Assembly (NCBI RefSeq): GCF_030505195.1
Contig: NZ_CP129672.1
Span: 1,984,001 to 2,048,000 of the forward strand
Length of the DNA: 64,000 nt
Direction of reading: 5' to 3'
From: Comamonas testosteroni
GTDB lineage: Bacteria > Pseudomonadota > Gammaproteobacteria > Burkholderiales > Burkholderiaceae_C
Part shown: positions 53,837 through 64,000 of the stretch, one piece after another
How the letters are laid out: each line of letters starts with the position of its first letter
Position numbering within the stretch: position 1 is the stretch's first letter
Position numbers and translations under genes: made by a program
Notes under the pieces: model-generated
What the model was told of the DNA's origin: nothing
What the model saw: only the letters and a program-made list of their open reading frames with translations
The model's database searches: none

Positions 53837-56263
53837 CTAGTCAGTGTGCCCTTGAACGGCTTCCACTGCGCGCAGGATGGCTTCTGACGTGGCAGGTGCC
53901 TGCAGTGGAGGGTTCATCCGGTGCTCGCCGGCGGCAGACACCGCATCGCGAATCGCGAAGAACACCGAGAACGGCAGCAGCAGCGGCGGCTCGCCCACGG
54001 CCTTGCTGCGGTGGATGGAGTCTTCATAGTTGTCACCCTCGAACAGGCGCACATTGAAGACCGGCGGGCAGTCATTGGCAGTAGGAATCTTGTAGGTGCT
54101 GGGCGCATGGGTCGTGAGCTTTCCGGTTTGCGGATGCCAGACCAGCTCTTCGGTGGTCAGCCAGCCCATGCCCTGGATAAAGGCGCCCTCCACCTGGCCC
54201 ACATCGACGGCCGGGTTCAGCGAGCGGCCCACGTCATGCAGCACATCGGCGCGCAACAGCTTCCATTCGCCCGTCAGCGTATCGATGACCACTTCGCTGA
54301 CGGCTGCACCATAGGCAAAGTAGAAGAAGGGGTGGCCCTTCATGCGCTTGCCATCCCAGTGCAGGCCAGGCGTCGCATAGAAGCCATCCGACCACAGCTG
54401 CACACGCTGCAGGTAGGCGGCGCGCACCAGCTCGGCAAACGGCACATTCTGGCCATTGACCTGCACCGCATTGTTGGCAAAGCGCACGTCATGCGCTTCG
54501 CCGCCATGCAGGCGCGCTGCGCATTCGGCCAGACGCTCGCGCAGCTGACGTGCGGCATCCTGTGCGGCCTTGCCGTTGAGGTCGGCCCCCGTCGAAGCCG
54601 CCGTGGCCGAGGTGTTGGCCACCTTGCTGGTATCGGTGGCCGTCACACGCACATTCTCGAAGGCCACGCCCAGCTCATGCGCCACCACCTGGGCCACCTT
54701 GGTGTTCAGGCCCTGGCCCATTTCGGTGCCGCCATGGTTCACGAGAATCGAGCCATCGGTATAGATATGGACCAGTGCGCCGGCCTGATTGAAGTGGGCC
54801 ACATTGAAGGAGATGCCGAACTTCAGCGGTGTCAGCGCCAGGCCGCGCTTGAGCACGGCACTGCCGGCGTTGAAGGCATTCACGGCCGCGCGGCGCGCAC
54901 GGTAGTCGCTGGACTCCTCCAGCTCGGCCACCAGCTCGTGAATCACGTTATCGGTCACGACCTGCTCGTAGGGCGTGATGTTGCGCTCGCCCTTGCCGTA
55001 GAAGTTGACGCGCCGCACATCGAGCGGATCGCGCCCCAGGCTGCGGGCCACCGTATCCAGAATGTTCTCGATGGCAATCGCGCCCTGGGGGCCGCCAAAG
55101 CCACGGAAAGCCGTATTGCTCTGGGTATTGGTCTTGCCCATATAGCCATGCATGAGCACATCGGGCAGCCAGTAGGTATTGTCGAAATGGCACAGCGCAC
55201 GCGTCATCACCGGCGCCGACAGATCGGCAGAGTGACCGGCGCGCGAGACCATGGAGATCTCGGCGCCCAGCACGCGGCCCTCATCGTCATAGCCCACGTC
55301 GTACTCATACCAGAAGCAGTGACGGCGACCGGTGATCATGAAGTCGTCGTCGCGGTCCAGGCGCAGCTTGACCGGCTTTTGCAGCCGGGTGGCCGCCACG
55401 GCCGCCACGCAGGCAAACAGCGCCGACTGCGACTCCTTGCCGCCGAAGCCGCCGCCCATGCGCCGGCATTCCACATGCACGCAGTGCGAAGCCACGCCCA
55501 GGGCATGCGCCACCAGATGCTGCATCTCGCTGGGATGCTGGGTGGAGCAGTGAATATGCACGGCCCCGTCCTCCTTGGGCGTGGCGTAGCTGATCTGCCC
55601 TTCCAGATAGAACTGCTCCTGCCCGCCCACATCGAAGGAGCCCTTGAGGCGGTGCGGCGCGGCATCCATGGCGGCGCGCGCGCCGCCTTCGCGGGTGCTG
55701 CGCTCCAGGTGCATGGGCGGCATCACGTACTGGCCCAGCTCATGGGCCTGGCGCGGCGTCAGCACGGGCGCCAGCTCACTGATGGTGGCGGCCGCCTTGG
55801 CCAGGGCAGCCGCACGCCGCGCCGCATCGCGCGAGCGGGCAATCACGGCGAACAGGGGCTGGCCTACGTAGCGGATCTCGCCATCGCACAGGATCGGGTC
55901 GTCATGAATGATGGAGCCGCAGTCGTTGACGCCGGGAATATCGGCTGCCGTGATCACGTCCACCACTTCGGGCATGGCGCGCACGGCCTCCAGCGCCAGC
56001 GCCGTCAGACGGCCGTGAGCCACGGGCGAGAGCCCCAGGGCGCAATGCAGCGTGCCTTCCAGCTCGGGCAGGTCGTCGATATAGGCGGCCTCGCCGGCCA
56101 CATGCAGGTGTGCGGACTCATGCTTGCGGCTGACACCCACGCGCGCGCCCTGGTCATGGGCCTTGGCCTCGGTCACTTCGTCGATCCGATAGGCCTGGTT
56201 CTTGCGGTAATCGGCAAAGGCTTCTGCCACCAGTTCATTCGTCAATTCAAGGGGGTGGTTCAT
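53837..56263 (-). CDS. xdhB: Xanthine dehydrogenase, molybdopterin-binding subunit
   Basis: 808 residues from MNHPLELTNEL, preceded by AAGGAG. Mo-cofactor subunit of the xanthine oxidase family: VGVSRKHESAHLHVAGEAAYIDD, GGGFGGKESQSALFACVAA, AFRGFGGPQGA, NHGGTEMGQGLNTKVAQV, and the catalytic Glu region GEPPLLLPFSVFFAIRDA. It oxidises hypoxanthine to xanthine and xanthine to urate with XdhA. It begins 1 bp after xdhA. The usual third gene, xdhC for cofactor maturation, does not follow; a purine permease comes next instead. Confidence 0.95.
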   Translation of the reverse strand: MNHPLELTNELVAEAFADYRKNQAYRIDEVTEAKAHDQGARVGVSRKHESAHLHVAGEAAYIDDLPELEGTLHCALGLSPVAHGRLTALALEAVRAMPEVVDVITAADIPGVNDCGSIIHDDPILCDGEIRYVGQPLFAVIARSRDAARRAAALAKAAATISELAPVLTPRQAHELGQYVMPPMHLERSTREGGARAAMDAAPHRLKGSFDVGGQEQFYLEGQISYATPKEDGAVHIHCSTQHPSEMQHLVAHALGVASHCVHVECRRMGGGFGGKESQSALFACVAAVAATRLQKPVKLRLDRDDDFMITGRRHCFWYEYDVGYDDEGRVLGAEISMVSRAGHSADLSAPVMTRALCHFDNTYWLPDVLMHGYMGKTNTQSNTAFRGFGGPQGAIAIENILDTVARSLGRDPLDVRRVNFYGKGERNITPYEQVVTDNVIHELVAELEESSDYRARRAAVNAFNAGSAVLKRGLALTPLKFGISFNVAHFNQAGALVHIYTDGSILVNHGGTEMGQGLNTKVAQVVAHELGVAFENVRVTATDTSKVANTSATAASTGADLNGKAAQDAARQLRERLAECAARLHGGEAHDVRFANNAVQVNGQNVPFAELVRAAYLQRVQLWSDGFYATPGLHWDGKRMKGHPFFYFAYGAAVSEVVIDTLTGEWKLLRADVLHDVGRSLNPAVDVGQVEGAFIQGMGWLTTEELVWHPQTGKLTTHAPSTYKIPTANDCPPVFNVRLFEGDNYEDSIHRSKAVGEPPLLLPFSVFFAIRDAVSAAGEHRMNPPLQAPATSEAILRAVEAVQGHTD

Positions 56264-56264
56264 T

Positions 56265-57875
<1,611 letters not shown>

Positions 57876-58194
57876 GATCGTGGGACTGGGTGAGATTGAA
57901 TGCCTGCATGCAAGATGCATTCCAAACGCAGCATTCGTCAAGATCGAAGGCTACGCCTGCAGGGGCAGCTTCTCATATGGACGCGCTCATAGGGGCTATG
58001 TAGTGCGTCATATATCCATGACCAAAATCAAGGGAGAACCCGTACAAAACCCGGTTGCCTACGGGTAAGTCCCAGGAAGTGGGAGCAGAGTAACGCTCCC
58101 ACATTAATAGCTAATAGCACTTTCCAATCAACAATTTCAAAGACAAAACTATCTGAAATCGTTTATTGACAAGCGCCACCAGCTATCAAATTTT
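57876..58194. other. Region upstream of xdhA: promoter side, hairpin and repeat
   Basis: The xdhA promoter should lie in 57876-58070, but no consensus was clear. A hairpin GTGGGAGC/GCTCCCAC is at 58079-58102, followed by repeat copy C, which abuts the MFS gene end. A 16-codon frame at 58018 is not supported. Confidence 0.5.
58107..58186. repeat. 80-bp palindromic repeat (copy C)
   Basis: ATAGCT (58107-58112) and AGCTAT (58181-58186) form the ends; the centre has AATTTCAAAGA and TATCTGAAATC. The right half (TATCTGAAATCG, and AGCGCxAxCAGCT) matches copy A closely. It ends 8 bp from the MFS gene stop codon. Confidence 0.72.
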
Positions 58195-59619
58195 TCAGGC
58201 ATCGCCGCCATCCGGAGCCGGGCGCACGGGCTCGTCGGCATCGAGCTGGCTGAACACCAGCGTTGCCGCCAGCGTCATCAGAGCCACCGTCACAAAGGTC
58301 GCGCGAATGGCCTGCATGCGCTCGTCGCTGTGCGCCGGCCACATATCGCTGAAGCCCGTCAGCAGGGCGCCGGCCAGGGCCACGCCCATGCTCATGGCCA
58401 GCATCTGCACCATGGACAGCAGGCTGTTGCCGCTGCTGGCCGACTCGCCCTCCATATCCTTGAGCGTGACCGAATTCATGGCCGAGAACTGCATGGAGTT
58501 GAAGCCGCCGAAGATGAACAGCTGCACCAGCAGCAGCCAGACCGGCGTTCCCGGCACCACCAGCCCGAACGAGGCCAGCATCAAGGCCAGCATCACCGAG
58601 TTGACCTGCAGCACGCGCTTGTAGCCGAAGTGCTGCACCGTGCGCACCGCGACGCGCTTGACCAGCATGCTGCCGGTGACCGTGGCCAGCATCATCAGAC
58701 CCGCGTTCATGGGCGACATCTTGAGGCCGACCTGCAGCATCAGCGGGATCAGGAACGGCGCGGCGCCGCTGCCGAAACGGGTGAACAGATTGCCCAGCAG
58801 CCCCACGCGCAGCGAGCGCACCTTGAACAGGCCCGGCGGGAACAACGGCTCATCCACACGCAGCGCATGCATCCAGTAGCTGGCCAGGCTGGCCAGGCCG
58901 AACACCATGAGCACCACCACCAGCGCCATGCCCAGCCCCATGCCGGACAGGCCGTCCAGCGCGATGGAAATGGCCACCATGCCGAAGGCCAGCATGGCGT
59001 AGCCCGTGCCGTCAAAGCGGTGCACGGGCACGGGCGCGCTGCGCGGGAACCAGCGCCAGGTCGCCCACAGCCCGATCAGGCCCACGGGCACATTGATCCA
59101 GAAGATCCAGTGCCAGCTGGCGTACTCCACCATCCAGCCGCCCAGGGTAGGCCCCAGCAGCGGCCCGACCTGGCCGGGAATGGCGATAAAGCTCATGGCG
59201 CGAATGAACTCGCCACGCGGATAGGTGCGCAGCACGGCCAGCCGCCCCACGGGCAGCATCATGGCCCCACCCACGCCCTGCACCACGCGCGCCGCGATCA
59301 AAAACGGCAGGCTGGGCGAGAGCGCGCACAGCACCGAGCCCAGCACAAACAGCCCTATCGCCCAGCCATAGACGCGCCGCGTGCCAAAGCGGTCGGCCAC
59401 CCAGCCCGTGGCCGGAATCAGCATGGCCGTGGTCAGCGCATAGGCCACGATGACGGACTGCATCTTCATCGGACTCTCGCCCAGCTCGGTCGCCATGGCC
59501 GGCAAGGCCGTGTTGAGAATGGTCGCGTCCAGCGACTGCATGAAAAAGCCTATGGCCACCAGCCACAGCAGTCTTTCTTTATGGGGGGCACTATGGTGCG
59601 CGGCGGGCATCTCACCCAT
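58195..59619 (-). CDS. MFS multidrug exporter (DHA2, MdtD/EmrB-like)
   Basis: 474 residues from the ATG at 59619 (MGEMPAAHHSAPHKERLLWL), which has GGAG seven bases upstream. It has 14 predicted membrane segments. DHA2 marks: FFMQSLDATILNTALPAMA (motif D1), GWVADRFGTRRVYGWAIGLF (motif A), ARVVQGVGGAMMLPVGRLAV (motif B) and GPLLGPTLGGWMVEYASWHW (motif C). Proton-driven drug efflux is expected. No membrane fusion partner or regulator is adjacent. Confidence 0.93.
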   Translation of the reverse strand: MGEMPAAHHSAPHKERLLWLVAIGFFMQSLDATILNTALPAMATELGESPMKMQSVIVAYALTTAMLIPATGWVADRFGTRRVYGWAIGLFVLGSVLCALSPSLPFLIAARVVQGVGGAMMLPVGRLAVLRTYPRGEFIRAMSFIAIPGQVGPLLGPTLGGWMVEYASWHWIFWINVPVGLIGLWATWRWFPRSAPVPVHRFDGTGYAMLAFGMVAISIALDGLSGMGLGMALVVVLMVFGLASLASYWMHALRVDEPLFPPGLFKVRSLRVGLLGNLFTRFGSGAAPFLIPLMLQVGLKMSPMNAGLMMLATVTGSMLVKRVAVRTVQHFGYKRVLQVNSVMLALMLASFGLVVPGTPVWLLLVQLFIFGGFNSMQFSAMNSVTLKDMEGESASSGNSLLSMVQMLAMSMGVALAGALLTGFSDMWPAHSDERMQAIRATFVTVALMTLAATLVFSQLDADEPVRPAPDGGDA

Positions 59620-59650
59620 GGGCAGCTCCGGAACAAGGCGGCACGGCAAC

Positions 59651-59677
59651 AAAAAAGCCGCTGACAGGCAGCGGCTT
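59651..59677 (-). terminator. Terminator downstream of erpA
   Basis: AAGCCGCTG-ACAGG-CAGCGGCTT; read on the minus strand a T run follows. It separates erpA from the MFS gene. Confidence 0.82.
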
Positions 59678-59731
59678 AAGCAATATGCAAGCGCCAGACC
59701 AGAGCGGCCGGCGCGCAGACAATCATCTCAC

Positions 59732-60097
59732 TCAGACCGAGAAGCTGGAGCCACAACCGCAGGTGGTCGAGGCATTGGGGTTCTTGATCACGAACTGAGC
59801 GCCCTGCAGGTCTTCCTTGTAGTCGATCTCGGCACCCACCAGATACTGATAGCTCATGGAGTCGATCAGCAGCGAGACACCGTTCTTGGTCATGGTGGTG
59901 TCGTCGTCGTTGGTGATCTCGTCGAAGGTGAAACCGTACTGGAAACCGGAGCAGCCACCACCTTGCACAAAAACGCGCAGCTTCAGATCGGGATTGCCCT
60001 CTTCGGCGATCAGGTCGGCCACCTTGGCAGCAGCGCTGTCGGTGAAGACGATGGGGGAAGGCATTTCGGTGGTCGTGGTTTCAGCAACGGCGCTCAT
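59732..60097 (-). CDS. erpA: Iron-sulfur cluster insertion protein
   Basis: 121 residues from [20 protein letters not shown] with GGAG upstream. A-type carrier fold with the three cluster-binding cysteines: [11 protein letters not shown] and CGCGSSFSV. The [24 protein letters not shown] segment is typical of ErpA. It transfers FeS clusters to apoproteins. It is isolated by terminators on both sides. Confidence 0.95.
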   Translation of the reverse strand: MSAVAETTTTEMPSPIVFTDSAAAKVADLIAEEGNPDLKLRVFVQGGGCSGFQYGFTFDEITNDDDTTMTKNGVSLLIDSMSYQYLVGAEIDYKEDLQGAQFVIKNPNASTTCGCGSSFSV

Positions 60098-60230
60098 GGC
60101 ATTACTCCGTAGTTTCTTGATTGGCTGAAATGGTACAGCAAGGGGCTCGGGAATACCGGCCGTATCTGTTTGTCGCCAGAGCAAGTGGGGGCTTTGCGCA
60201 AGCGCTGGACAAGGCGCAGGCCGCCCATGA

Positions 60231-60266
60231 AAAAACCGCCTGGAACTTGCATTCGAGGCGGCTTTT
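60231..60266 (-). terminator. Terminator of the rplM-rpsI operon
   Basis: CCGCCT (60236-60241) and AGGCGG (60256-60261) with A and T runs outside; 43 bp after the rpsI stop on the minus strand. Confidence 0.8.
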
Positions 60267-60308
60267 CTTGAAAAGACTCCGAAGAGTCTTTCCTGCAGGG
60301 GACGCGGA

Positions 60309-60701
60309 TTAACGCTTCGAGAACTGCTTGGCGCGGCGTGCGGAGTGCAGACCGACCTTCTTACGTTCGACTTCACGAGCGTCGCGAGTCACGAAGCCGG
60401 CTTGGCTCAGTGCAGGCTTCAGAGCTGCGTCATAGTCGATCAGGGCACGAGTGATGCCGTGACGGGTTGCACCGGCTTGACCGGATTCGCCGCCGCCATG
60501 GACGTTCACTTGAATGTCGAAAGTCTCCAGGTTCTCAGTCAGAACCAGGGGTTGCTTTGCGATCATGATGGAGGTTTCGCGGCCGAAGTACTGCTGAATG
60601 TCTTTGCCATTCACAGTAATCTTGCCGGAGCCCTTCTTCAGAAACACGCGAGCGACGCTGGACTTGCGACGGCCTGTGCCATTATTCCAATCACCAATCA
60701 T
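60309..60701 (-). CDS. rpsI: 30S ribosomal protein S9
   Basis: 130 residues: [20 protein letters not shown] near the N-terminus, then [23 protein letters not shown] and the invariant basic C-terminus ending KQFSKR, whose tail reaches the ribosomal P site. It follows rplM by 10 bp, the conserved operon order. Confidence 0.98.
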   Translation of the reverse strand: MIGDWNNGTGRRKSSVARVFLKKGSGKITVNGKDIQQYFGRETSIMIAKQPLVLTENLETFDIQVNVHGGGESGQAGATRHGITRALIDYDAALKPALSQAGFVTRDAREVERKKVGLHSARRAKQFSKR

Positions 60702-60711
60702 CTAGGTCTCC

Positions 60712-61140
60712 TTAGATTTCCAGAGCCTTAGGCTGCTGTGCGGTATGGGGGTGCTCAGCACCGCCGTAAACCTTCAGCTTCTTGATCATGGCGTAGCCCA
60801 GAGGACCCTTGGGCAGCATGCCCTTGACGGCCTTCTCGAGAGCACGGCCAGGGAACTTGGCTTGCAGGTCGCGGAAGTTGGTAGCAGTGATGCCACCGGG
60901 GAAACCGGAGTGACGGTAGTACACCTTGTCCAGGTTCTTGGTACCAGTGACCTTGAGCTTGGAGGCGTTGATGATGACGATGTAGTCACCGGTGTCAACG
61001 TGAGGTGTGTAAATGGCCTTGTGCTTGCCGCGCAGACGGAGTGCCACTTCGCTGGCGACACGTCCGAGCACCTTATCGGTGGCGTCAATCACAAACCACT
61101 CGTGTTGCACCTCAGCGGGCTTTGCGCTGAATGTAGACAT
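60712..61140 (-). CDS. rplM: 50S ribosomal protein L13
   Basis: 142 residues: [49 protein letters not shown] and [22 protein letters not shown]. First gene of the rplM-rpsI operon, with a leader of about 160 nt from the predicted promoter. Confidence 0.98.
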   Translation of the reverse strand: MSTFSAKPAEVQHEWFVIDATDKVLGRVASEVALRLRGKHKAIYTPHVDTGDYIVIINASKLKVTGTKNLDKVYYRHSGFPGGITATNFRDLQAKFPGRALEKAVKGMLPKGPLGYAMIKKLKVYGGAEHPHTAQQPKALEI

Positions 61141-61308
61141 GAGTTTTCTCTTTCAAGAGGGTTTGGCGGTCCCTTTTCCGCGGTCGGTGCTTCTTCTTGA
61201 AAAAGACAGGTCTTTTAAAGGAAGCCTCTTAGGCGGGGTTACTCGGACCCATTTAAACTTGGCCCAAGCCTTCGCCGCGGGAACCATAAAATCGCTGCGA
61301 AGCCCGCC

Positions 61309-61314
61309 ATTATA
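61309..61314 (-). promoter_or_regulatory. Candidate -10 element of the rplM operon
   Basis: TATAAT in perfect form on the minus strand, 169 bp from the rplM ATG. The -35 region is weak. The remaining leader and the stretch to rlmJ (61141-61472) contain no gene; the leader has several short inverted repeats. Confidence 0.5.
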
Positions 61315-61472
61315 CAAAAACGCCAGAATCTGCGTGTTTTCGTGCAGCAGCCTGTTGTGAAACAGCCCCCAGTGCCTGTTTCTCCCTCTGCACCCAGGCG
61401 ACGACAGCCTTTAAAGACCACAGGGTAAAAAGTGCTGTTCCCCTCTTGCCCTGCTGGTTACCATCCATTTCT

Positions 61473-62339
61473 ATGTTCAGTTACCGCCACGCCTTCCATG
61501 CAGGCAATCACGCCGATGTGCTCAAGCACACCGTTCTGATTGCCACCGTGCAATACCTCACGCAAAAAGAGGCTGCGCTGACGGTGCTCGACACCCACGG
61601 CGGCGCAGGCCTGTACCGCCTGGACGGCGACTACGCCAGCAAGAGCGGCGAGGCCGAAGAAGGCGTGCTGCGCCTGGCTGCCGCCAAGGAGGCCGAGCTG
61701 GCCCCGGTGCTGCAGGACTATCTTCAGATGGTGCGTCGCTTCAACCAGGGCAATGCCATACGCAACTATCCCGGCTCGCCCTTCATCACCCAGGCACTGC
61801 TGCGCGGTCATGACCGTCTCAAGGCCTTTGAGCTGCACCCCACGGACATGCGCTCGCTGATCGGCAACATGGCCCAGCTGGAAGCCAGGCGCCAGGTCGT
61901 CATCCTGCACGAGGATGGCTTTGAAGGCGTGAAGAAATTCCTGCCTCCGCCATCGCGCCGCGCCTTGCTGCTCTGCGATCCGAGCTACGAACTGAAGACC
62001 GACTACGGCCGCGTGCTGGACATGGTGGCGGACGGCCTCAAGCGCTTTCCCACAGGCACTTACGCCGTCTGGTATCCCATCATCCCGCGCCCCGACGCCC
62101 ATGATCTGCCCAAGCGGCTCAAGACCATGGCCACCAAGGCCGGCAAGAGCTGGCTGCATGCAACGCTCACGGTCAAGAGCAACAAGACCTCCGAGCGCGG
62201 CGGCCTGCCCGCCAGCGGCATGTTTTTGATCAACCCGCCGTTCAATCTCAAGGATCAGCTCAAGCCCGCCATGCCGCAGCTGGTCAAGCTGCTGGGTCAG
62301 GACAGCAATGCAGGATTCACGCTGGAGTCCGGCGGCTAA
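61473..62339 (+). CDS. rlmJ: 23S rRNA (adenine(2030)-N6)-methyltransferase
   Basis: 288 residues from MFSYRHAFHAGNHADVLKH, the diagnostic RlmJ/YhiR N-terminus. The SAM-binding region is VLDTHGGAGLYRL, the catalytic motif DPSYELKTDY (DPPY variant), and KRFPTGTYAVWYPI and GMFLINPPFNL complete the fold. It methylates A2030 of 23S rRNA. The frame is open 27 bases further upstream, but the family start is clear. Confidence 0.95.
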   Translation: MFSYRHAFHAGNHADVLKHTVLIATVQYLTQKEAALTVLDTHGGAGLYRLDGDYASKSGEAEEGVLRLAAAKEAELAPVLQDYLQMVRRFNQGNAIRNYPGSPFITQALLRGHDRLKAFELHPTDMRSLIGNMAQLEARRQVVILHEDGFEGVKKFLPPPSRRALLLCDPSYELKTDYGRVLDMVADGLKRFPTGTYAVWYPIIPRPDAHDLPKRLKTMATKAGKSWLHATLTVKSNKTSERGGLPASGMFLINPPFNLKDQLKPAMPQLVKLLGQDSNAGFTLESGG

Positions 62340-62352
62340 CAGAGCAGTTGCG

Positions 62353-62373
62353 GGTCGGCCCTTGCCGACCTTT
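62353..62373 (+). terminator. Hairpin downstream of rlmJ
   Basis: GGTCGGC-CCTT-GCCGACC followed by TTT, 13 bp after the rlmJ stop. Confidence 0.6.
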
Positions 62374-62453
62374 GCCGGCGCTTTGCAGTCCCTTTGCCGT
62401 CCAGGCGCACCAGCTGCGCAGGCGGCGCGCCGCCTTCAACCGGCAATGATGGT

Positions 62454-63197
62454 TCAGCGCTTGCGCTTGGCGGCGTGGGAGACCTTGCGCGCGGGCTGAT
62501 TCGCGGATGCCGCGCGCGTCTTGGCGGCGGCAGCTCCCTGCGCCACGCTGGGGTGACGCTTTCGGCTCGACGCATTGAGCGTGGCCGGGCACTCGTCTTC
62601 ATCGGCGTCCAGCTGCCACAGCTCCACGGGCTTGATGCCCAGGCCCAGCATGCCCAGCTCCTGGGCGGCGGCCTTGCTCAGGTCGATGACGCGACCAGGC
62701 GCGAAGGGGCCGCGATCATTGATTCGCACCACCACGCTCTTGCCGGTCACGGAGCTACGCACGCAAACGCGCGTCCCGAAGGGCAGGGTCTTGTGCGCTG
62801 CCGTCAAGTCCATGCTGTCAAAACGCTCGCCGCTGGCCGTCTTGCGGCCGTGGAACTGCTCGCCATACCAGGAGGCCAGGCCCGCCTGGTCGCTTTCACG
62901 CGGCGGGCTCAGCTCGTACTTGGTGCTGTCTTCGGGCAGGTCTGCCTTGTCGGCATCCGCAGGCTTGTTGGCCTTGACGCCCAGGCCTTTGTCGCGATAG
63001 TTGCTGCGCGCATAGGCGTCGGGCAGCAGGGGGGCGGAGACCGTGGGCTGCGCGCCCTTTTTTCGGGGCTGGCTCTGAACGACGGGAGGCTGTTCCTCAG
63101 GCTTTTGCGACAGTGGAGCACAGCCGGCCATGGTCGCGGTGACGACGGCAAGACCTATCCACTGACAACAACGCAAGCGCCAAAATTTCGGTTGCAC
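62454..63197 (-). CDS. rlpA: RlpA family septal ring lytic transglycosylase, lipoprotein
   Basis: 247 residues. Lipoprotein signal peptide with a lipobox (LAVVTATMAGC), a Pro/Gln-rich spacer, then the double-psi beta-barrel (about 105-200): GLASWYGEQFHGRKTASGER, AAHKTLPFGTRVCVR and VVVRINDRGPFAPGRVIDLS with the catalytic Asp. The C-terminal SPOR domain of many RlpA proteins is absent; instead there is a basic Ala/Lys-rich tail ending AAKRKR. It probably cleaves denuded glycan strands in the periplasm. Confidence 0.88.
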   Translation of the reverse strand: MQPKFWRLRCCQWIGLAVVTATMAGCAPLSQKPEEQPPVVQSQPRKKGAQPTVSAPLLPDAYARSNYRDKGLGVKANKPADADKADLPEDSTKYELSPPRESDQAGLASWYGEQFHGRKTASGERFDSMDLTAAHKTLPFGTRVCVRSSVTGKSVVVRINDRGPFAPGRVIDLSKAAAQELGMLGLGIKPVELWQLDADEDECPATLNASSRKRHPSVAQGAAAAKTRAASANQPARKVSHAAKRKR

Positions 63198-63270
63198 GGG
63201 CGCAATCTCCTTGAAAGCTCAAGTGAGAGCCGCCCAAGACCGGCCGCCTCGCGGCCGGCAAGCTTTTGGC

Positions 63271-64000
63271 TTACAGGCCCAGACGGTCGCAGATCTCCAG
63301 AGTGGCGACGCTCTGGTTCATCGTATAGAAGTGCAGCCCGGGAGCACCCTGGCTGCGCAACTGCTCGCATAGATGAGTCACGACATCCAGACCGAACGCA
63401 CGAATGGAAGCGGTGTCATCTCCGAACGCCTGCAGACGCAGACGAATCCAGCGCGGAATCTCGGCACCACATGCATCCGAGAAGCGCATCAGCTGCGTAG
63501 AGCTGGTAATGGGCATGATTCCTGGCACGACCGGCACGTCGAGCCCCAGAGCCTTCACCTCATCGACAAAGCGCATGTATGCGTCGGCATTGTAGAAGTA
63601 TTGCGTGATGGCGGAATCTGCACCAGCGCGCACTTTAGCAACAAATGCGTCCAGATCGCTGCGAGGGGACTTTGCTTGGGGGTGAGTTTCGGGATAGGCG
63701 GCCACTTCGATGTGAAACCAGTCGCCGAACTCCTGGCGTACGAATGCCACCAGATCGCTGGCGTACTGGAACTCGCCGCCCAGGCCGTAGCCGCTGGGCA
63801 GGTCGCCGCGCAAGGCGACGATGCGCTTGACGCCCATGGCCTTGAGTTCGCTCAGTTCGGCGCGCACTTTCTCATGCGTGGCGCCGATGCAGGAGAAGTG
63901 CGAGGCCGCGCCCACACCTTCGTTCTGGATGTCGCGCACCATGGTGAAGGTGCCGGCCTGGGTGGAGCCGCCCGCGCCATAGGTCACGGAGCAGAACTCG
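63271..64000 (-). CDS. metF: 5,10-methylenetetrahydrofolate reductase, N-terminus outside window
   Basis: 243 residues are visible and the frame is open to the window edge (EFCSVTYGAGGSTQAG, with the TYGAGGST motif). Other marks: ASHFSCIGATHEKV, RIVALRGDLPSGYG, AITQYFYNADAYMRF and VPGIMPITSSTQLMRF. It reduces methylene-THF to methyl-THF with FAD for methionine synthesis. About 30 N-terminal residues are missing. A GC-rich hairpin (63240-63258) lies just downstream of the stop. Confidence 0.95.
   Translation of the reverse strand, partial: EFCSVTYGAGGSTQAGTFTMVRDIQNEGVGAASHFSCIGATHEKVRAELSELKAMGVKRIVALRGDLPSGYGLGGEFQYASDLVAFVRQEFGDWFHIEVAAYPETHPQAKSPRSDLDAFVAKVRAGADSAITQYFYNADAYMRFVDEVKALGLDVPVVPGIMPITSSTQLMRFSDACGAEIPRWIRLRLQAFGDDTASIRAFGLDVVTHLCEQLRSQGAPGLHFYTMNQSVATLEICDRLGL

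Noticed and set aside
59450..60112. 220-codon plus-strand frame opposite erpA
   Set aside because: Shadow of erpA and the MFS gene start; crosses a terminator.

Overview
The window reads as chromosomal DNA of a high-GC betaproteobacterium of the family Comamonadaceae, most likely Comamonas. The basis is the style of the housekeeping genes (glmS, glmU, tyrS, anmK, xdhAB, erpA, rplM-rpsI, rlmJ, rlpA, metF), dense operons with ATGA overlaps, and extragenic palindromic repeats that I associate with Comamonas/Acidovorax/Delftia. The genus is an inference from recall, not from a search.

Layout. 0-2.3 kb: an aminotransferase and a DUF1338 (HglS-type) dioxygenase, a likely 2-aminoadipate to 2-hydroxyglutarate module. 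2.8-4.4 kb: a bactofilin-like beta-helix protein, then ribE behind a folded leader. 4.5-7.0 kb: a copper P-type ATPase with a 19-bp-spacer MerR-type promoter. 7.1-10.6 kb: a three-gene catabolic operon (hydroxyacid dehydrogenase, class II aldolase, TauD/TfdA dioxygenase) divergent from a TetR regulator. 10.7-17.2 kb: a six-gene pyroglutamate operon (DUF969/DUF979 membrane pair, pcp, pxpA, a pxpB-pxpC fusion and a biotin carboxylase-BCCP protein). 17.5-21.2 kb: a GntR regulator and a TRAP transporter with a good sigma-54 promoter; identical palindromes flank the regulator.

21.4-40.5 kb is the accessory region, bounded by decayed insertion sequences (IS5-family on the left, IS481-family on the right). 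It carries a 2556-residue cadherin-type surface adhesin with eight almost identical 291-bp repeats. Facing it are a complete type I secretion system (TolC-like, LapB-like ABC, HlyD-like) and a divergent response regulator/7TMR-DISM histidine kinase pair. The genes probably work together: the two-component system controls, and the secretion system exports, the adhesin.

40.6-64 kb is core genome: glmS with a divergent Lrp-type regulator, a MASE2-GGDEF cyclase, a small histidine kinase overlapping glmU, a LysR regulator, tyrS, an M23 peptidase, anmK, an AzgA-type purine permease, xdhA-xdhB, an MFS exporter, erpA, rplM-rpsI, rlmJ, rlpA and the start-truncated metF.

The most unusual items are the biotin carboxylase in the 5-oxoprolinase operon, an 80-bp palindromic repeat that became the linker of the PxpB-PxpC fusion, the mosaic adhesin repeats, and the paired operators plus sigma-54 promoter at the TRAP genes. 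No tRNA, rRNA or CRISPR array was seen.
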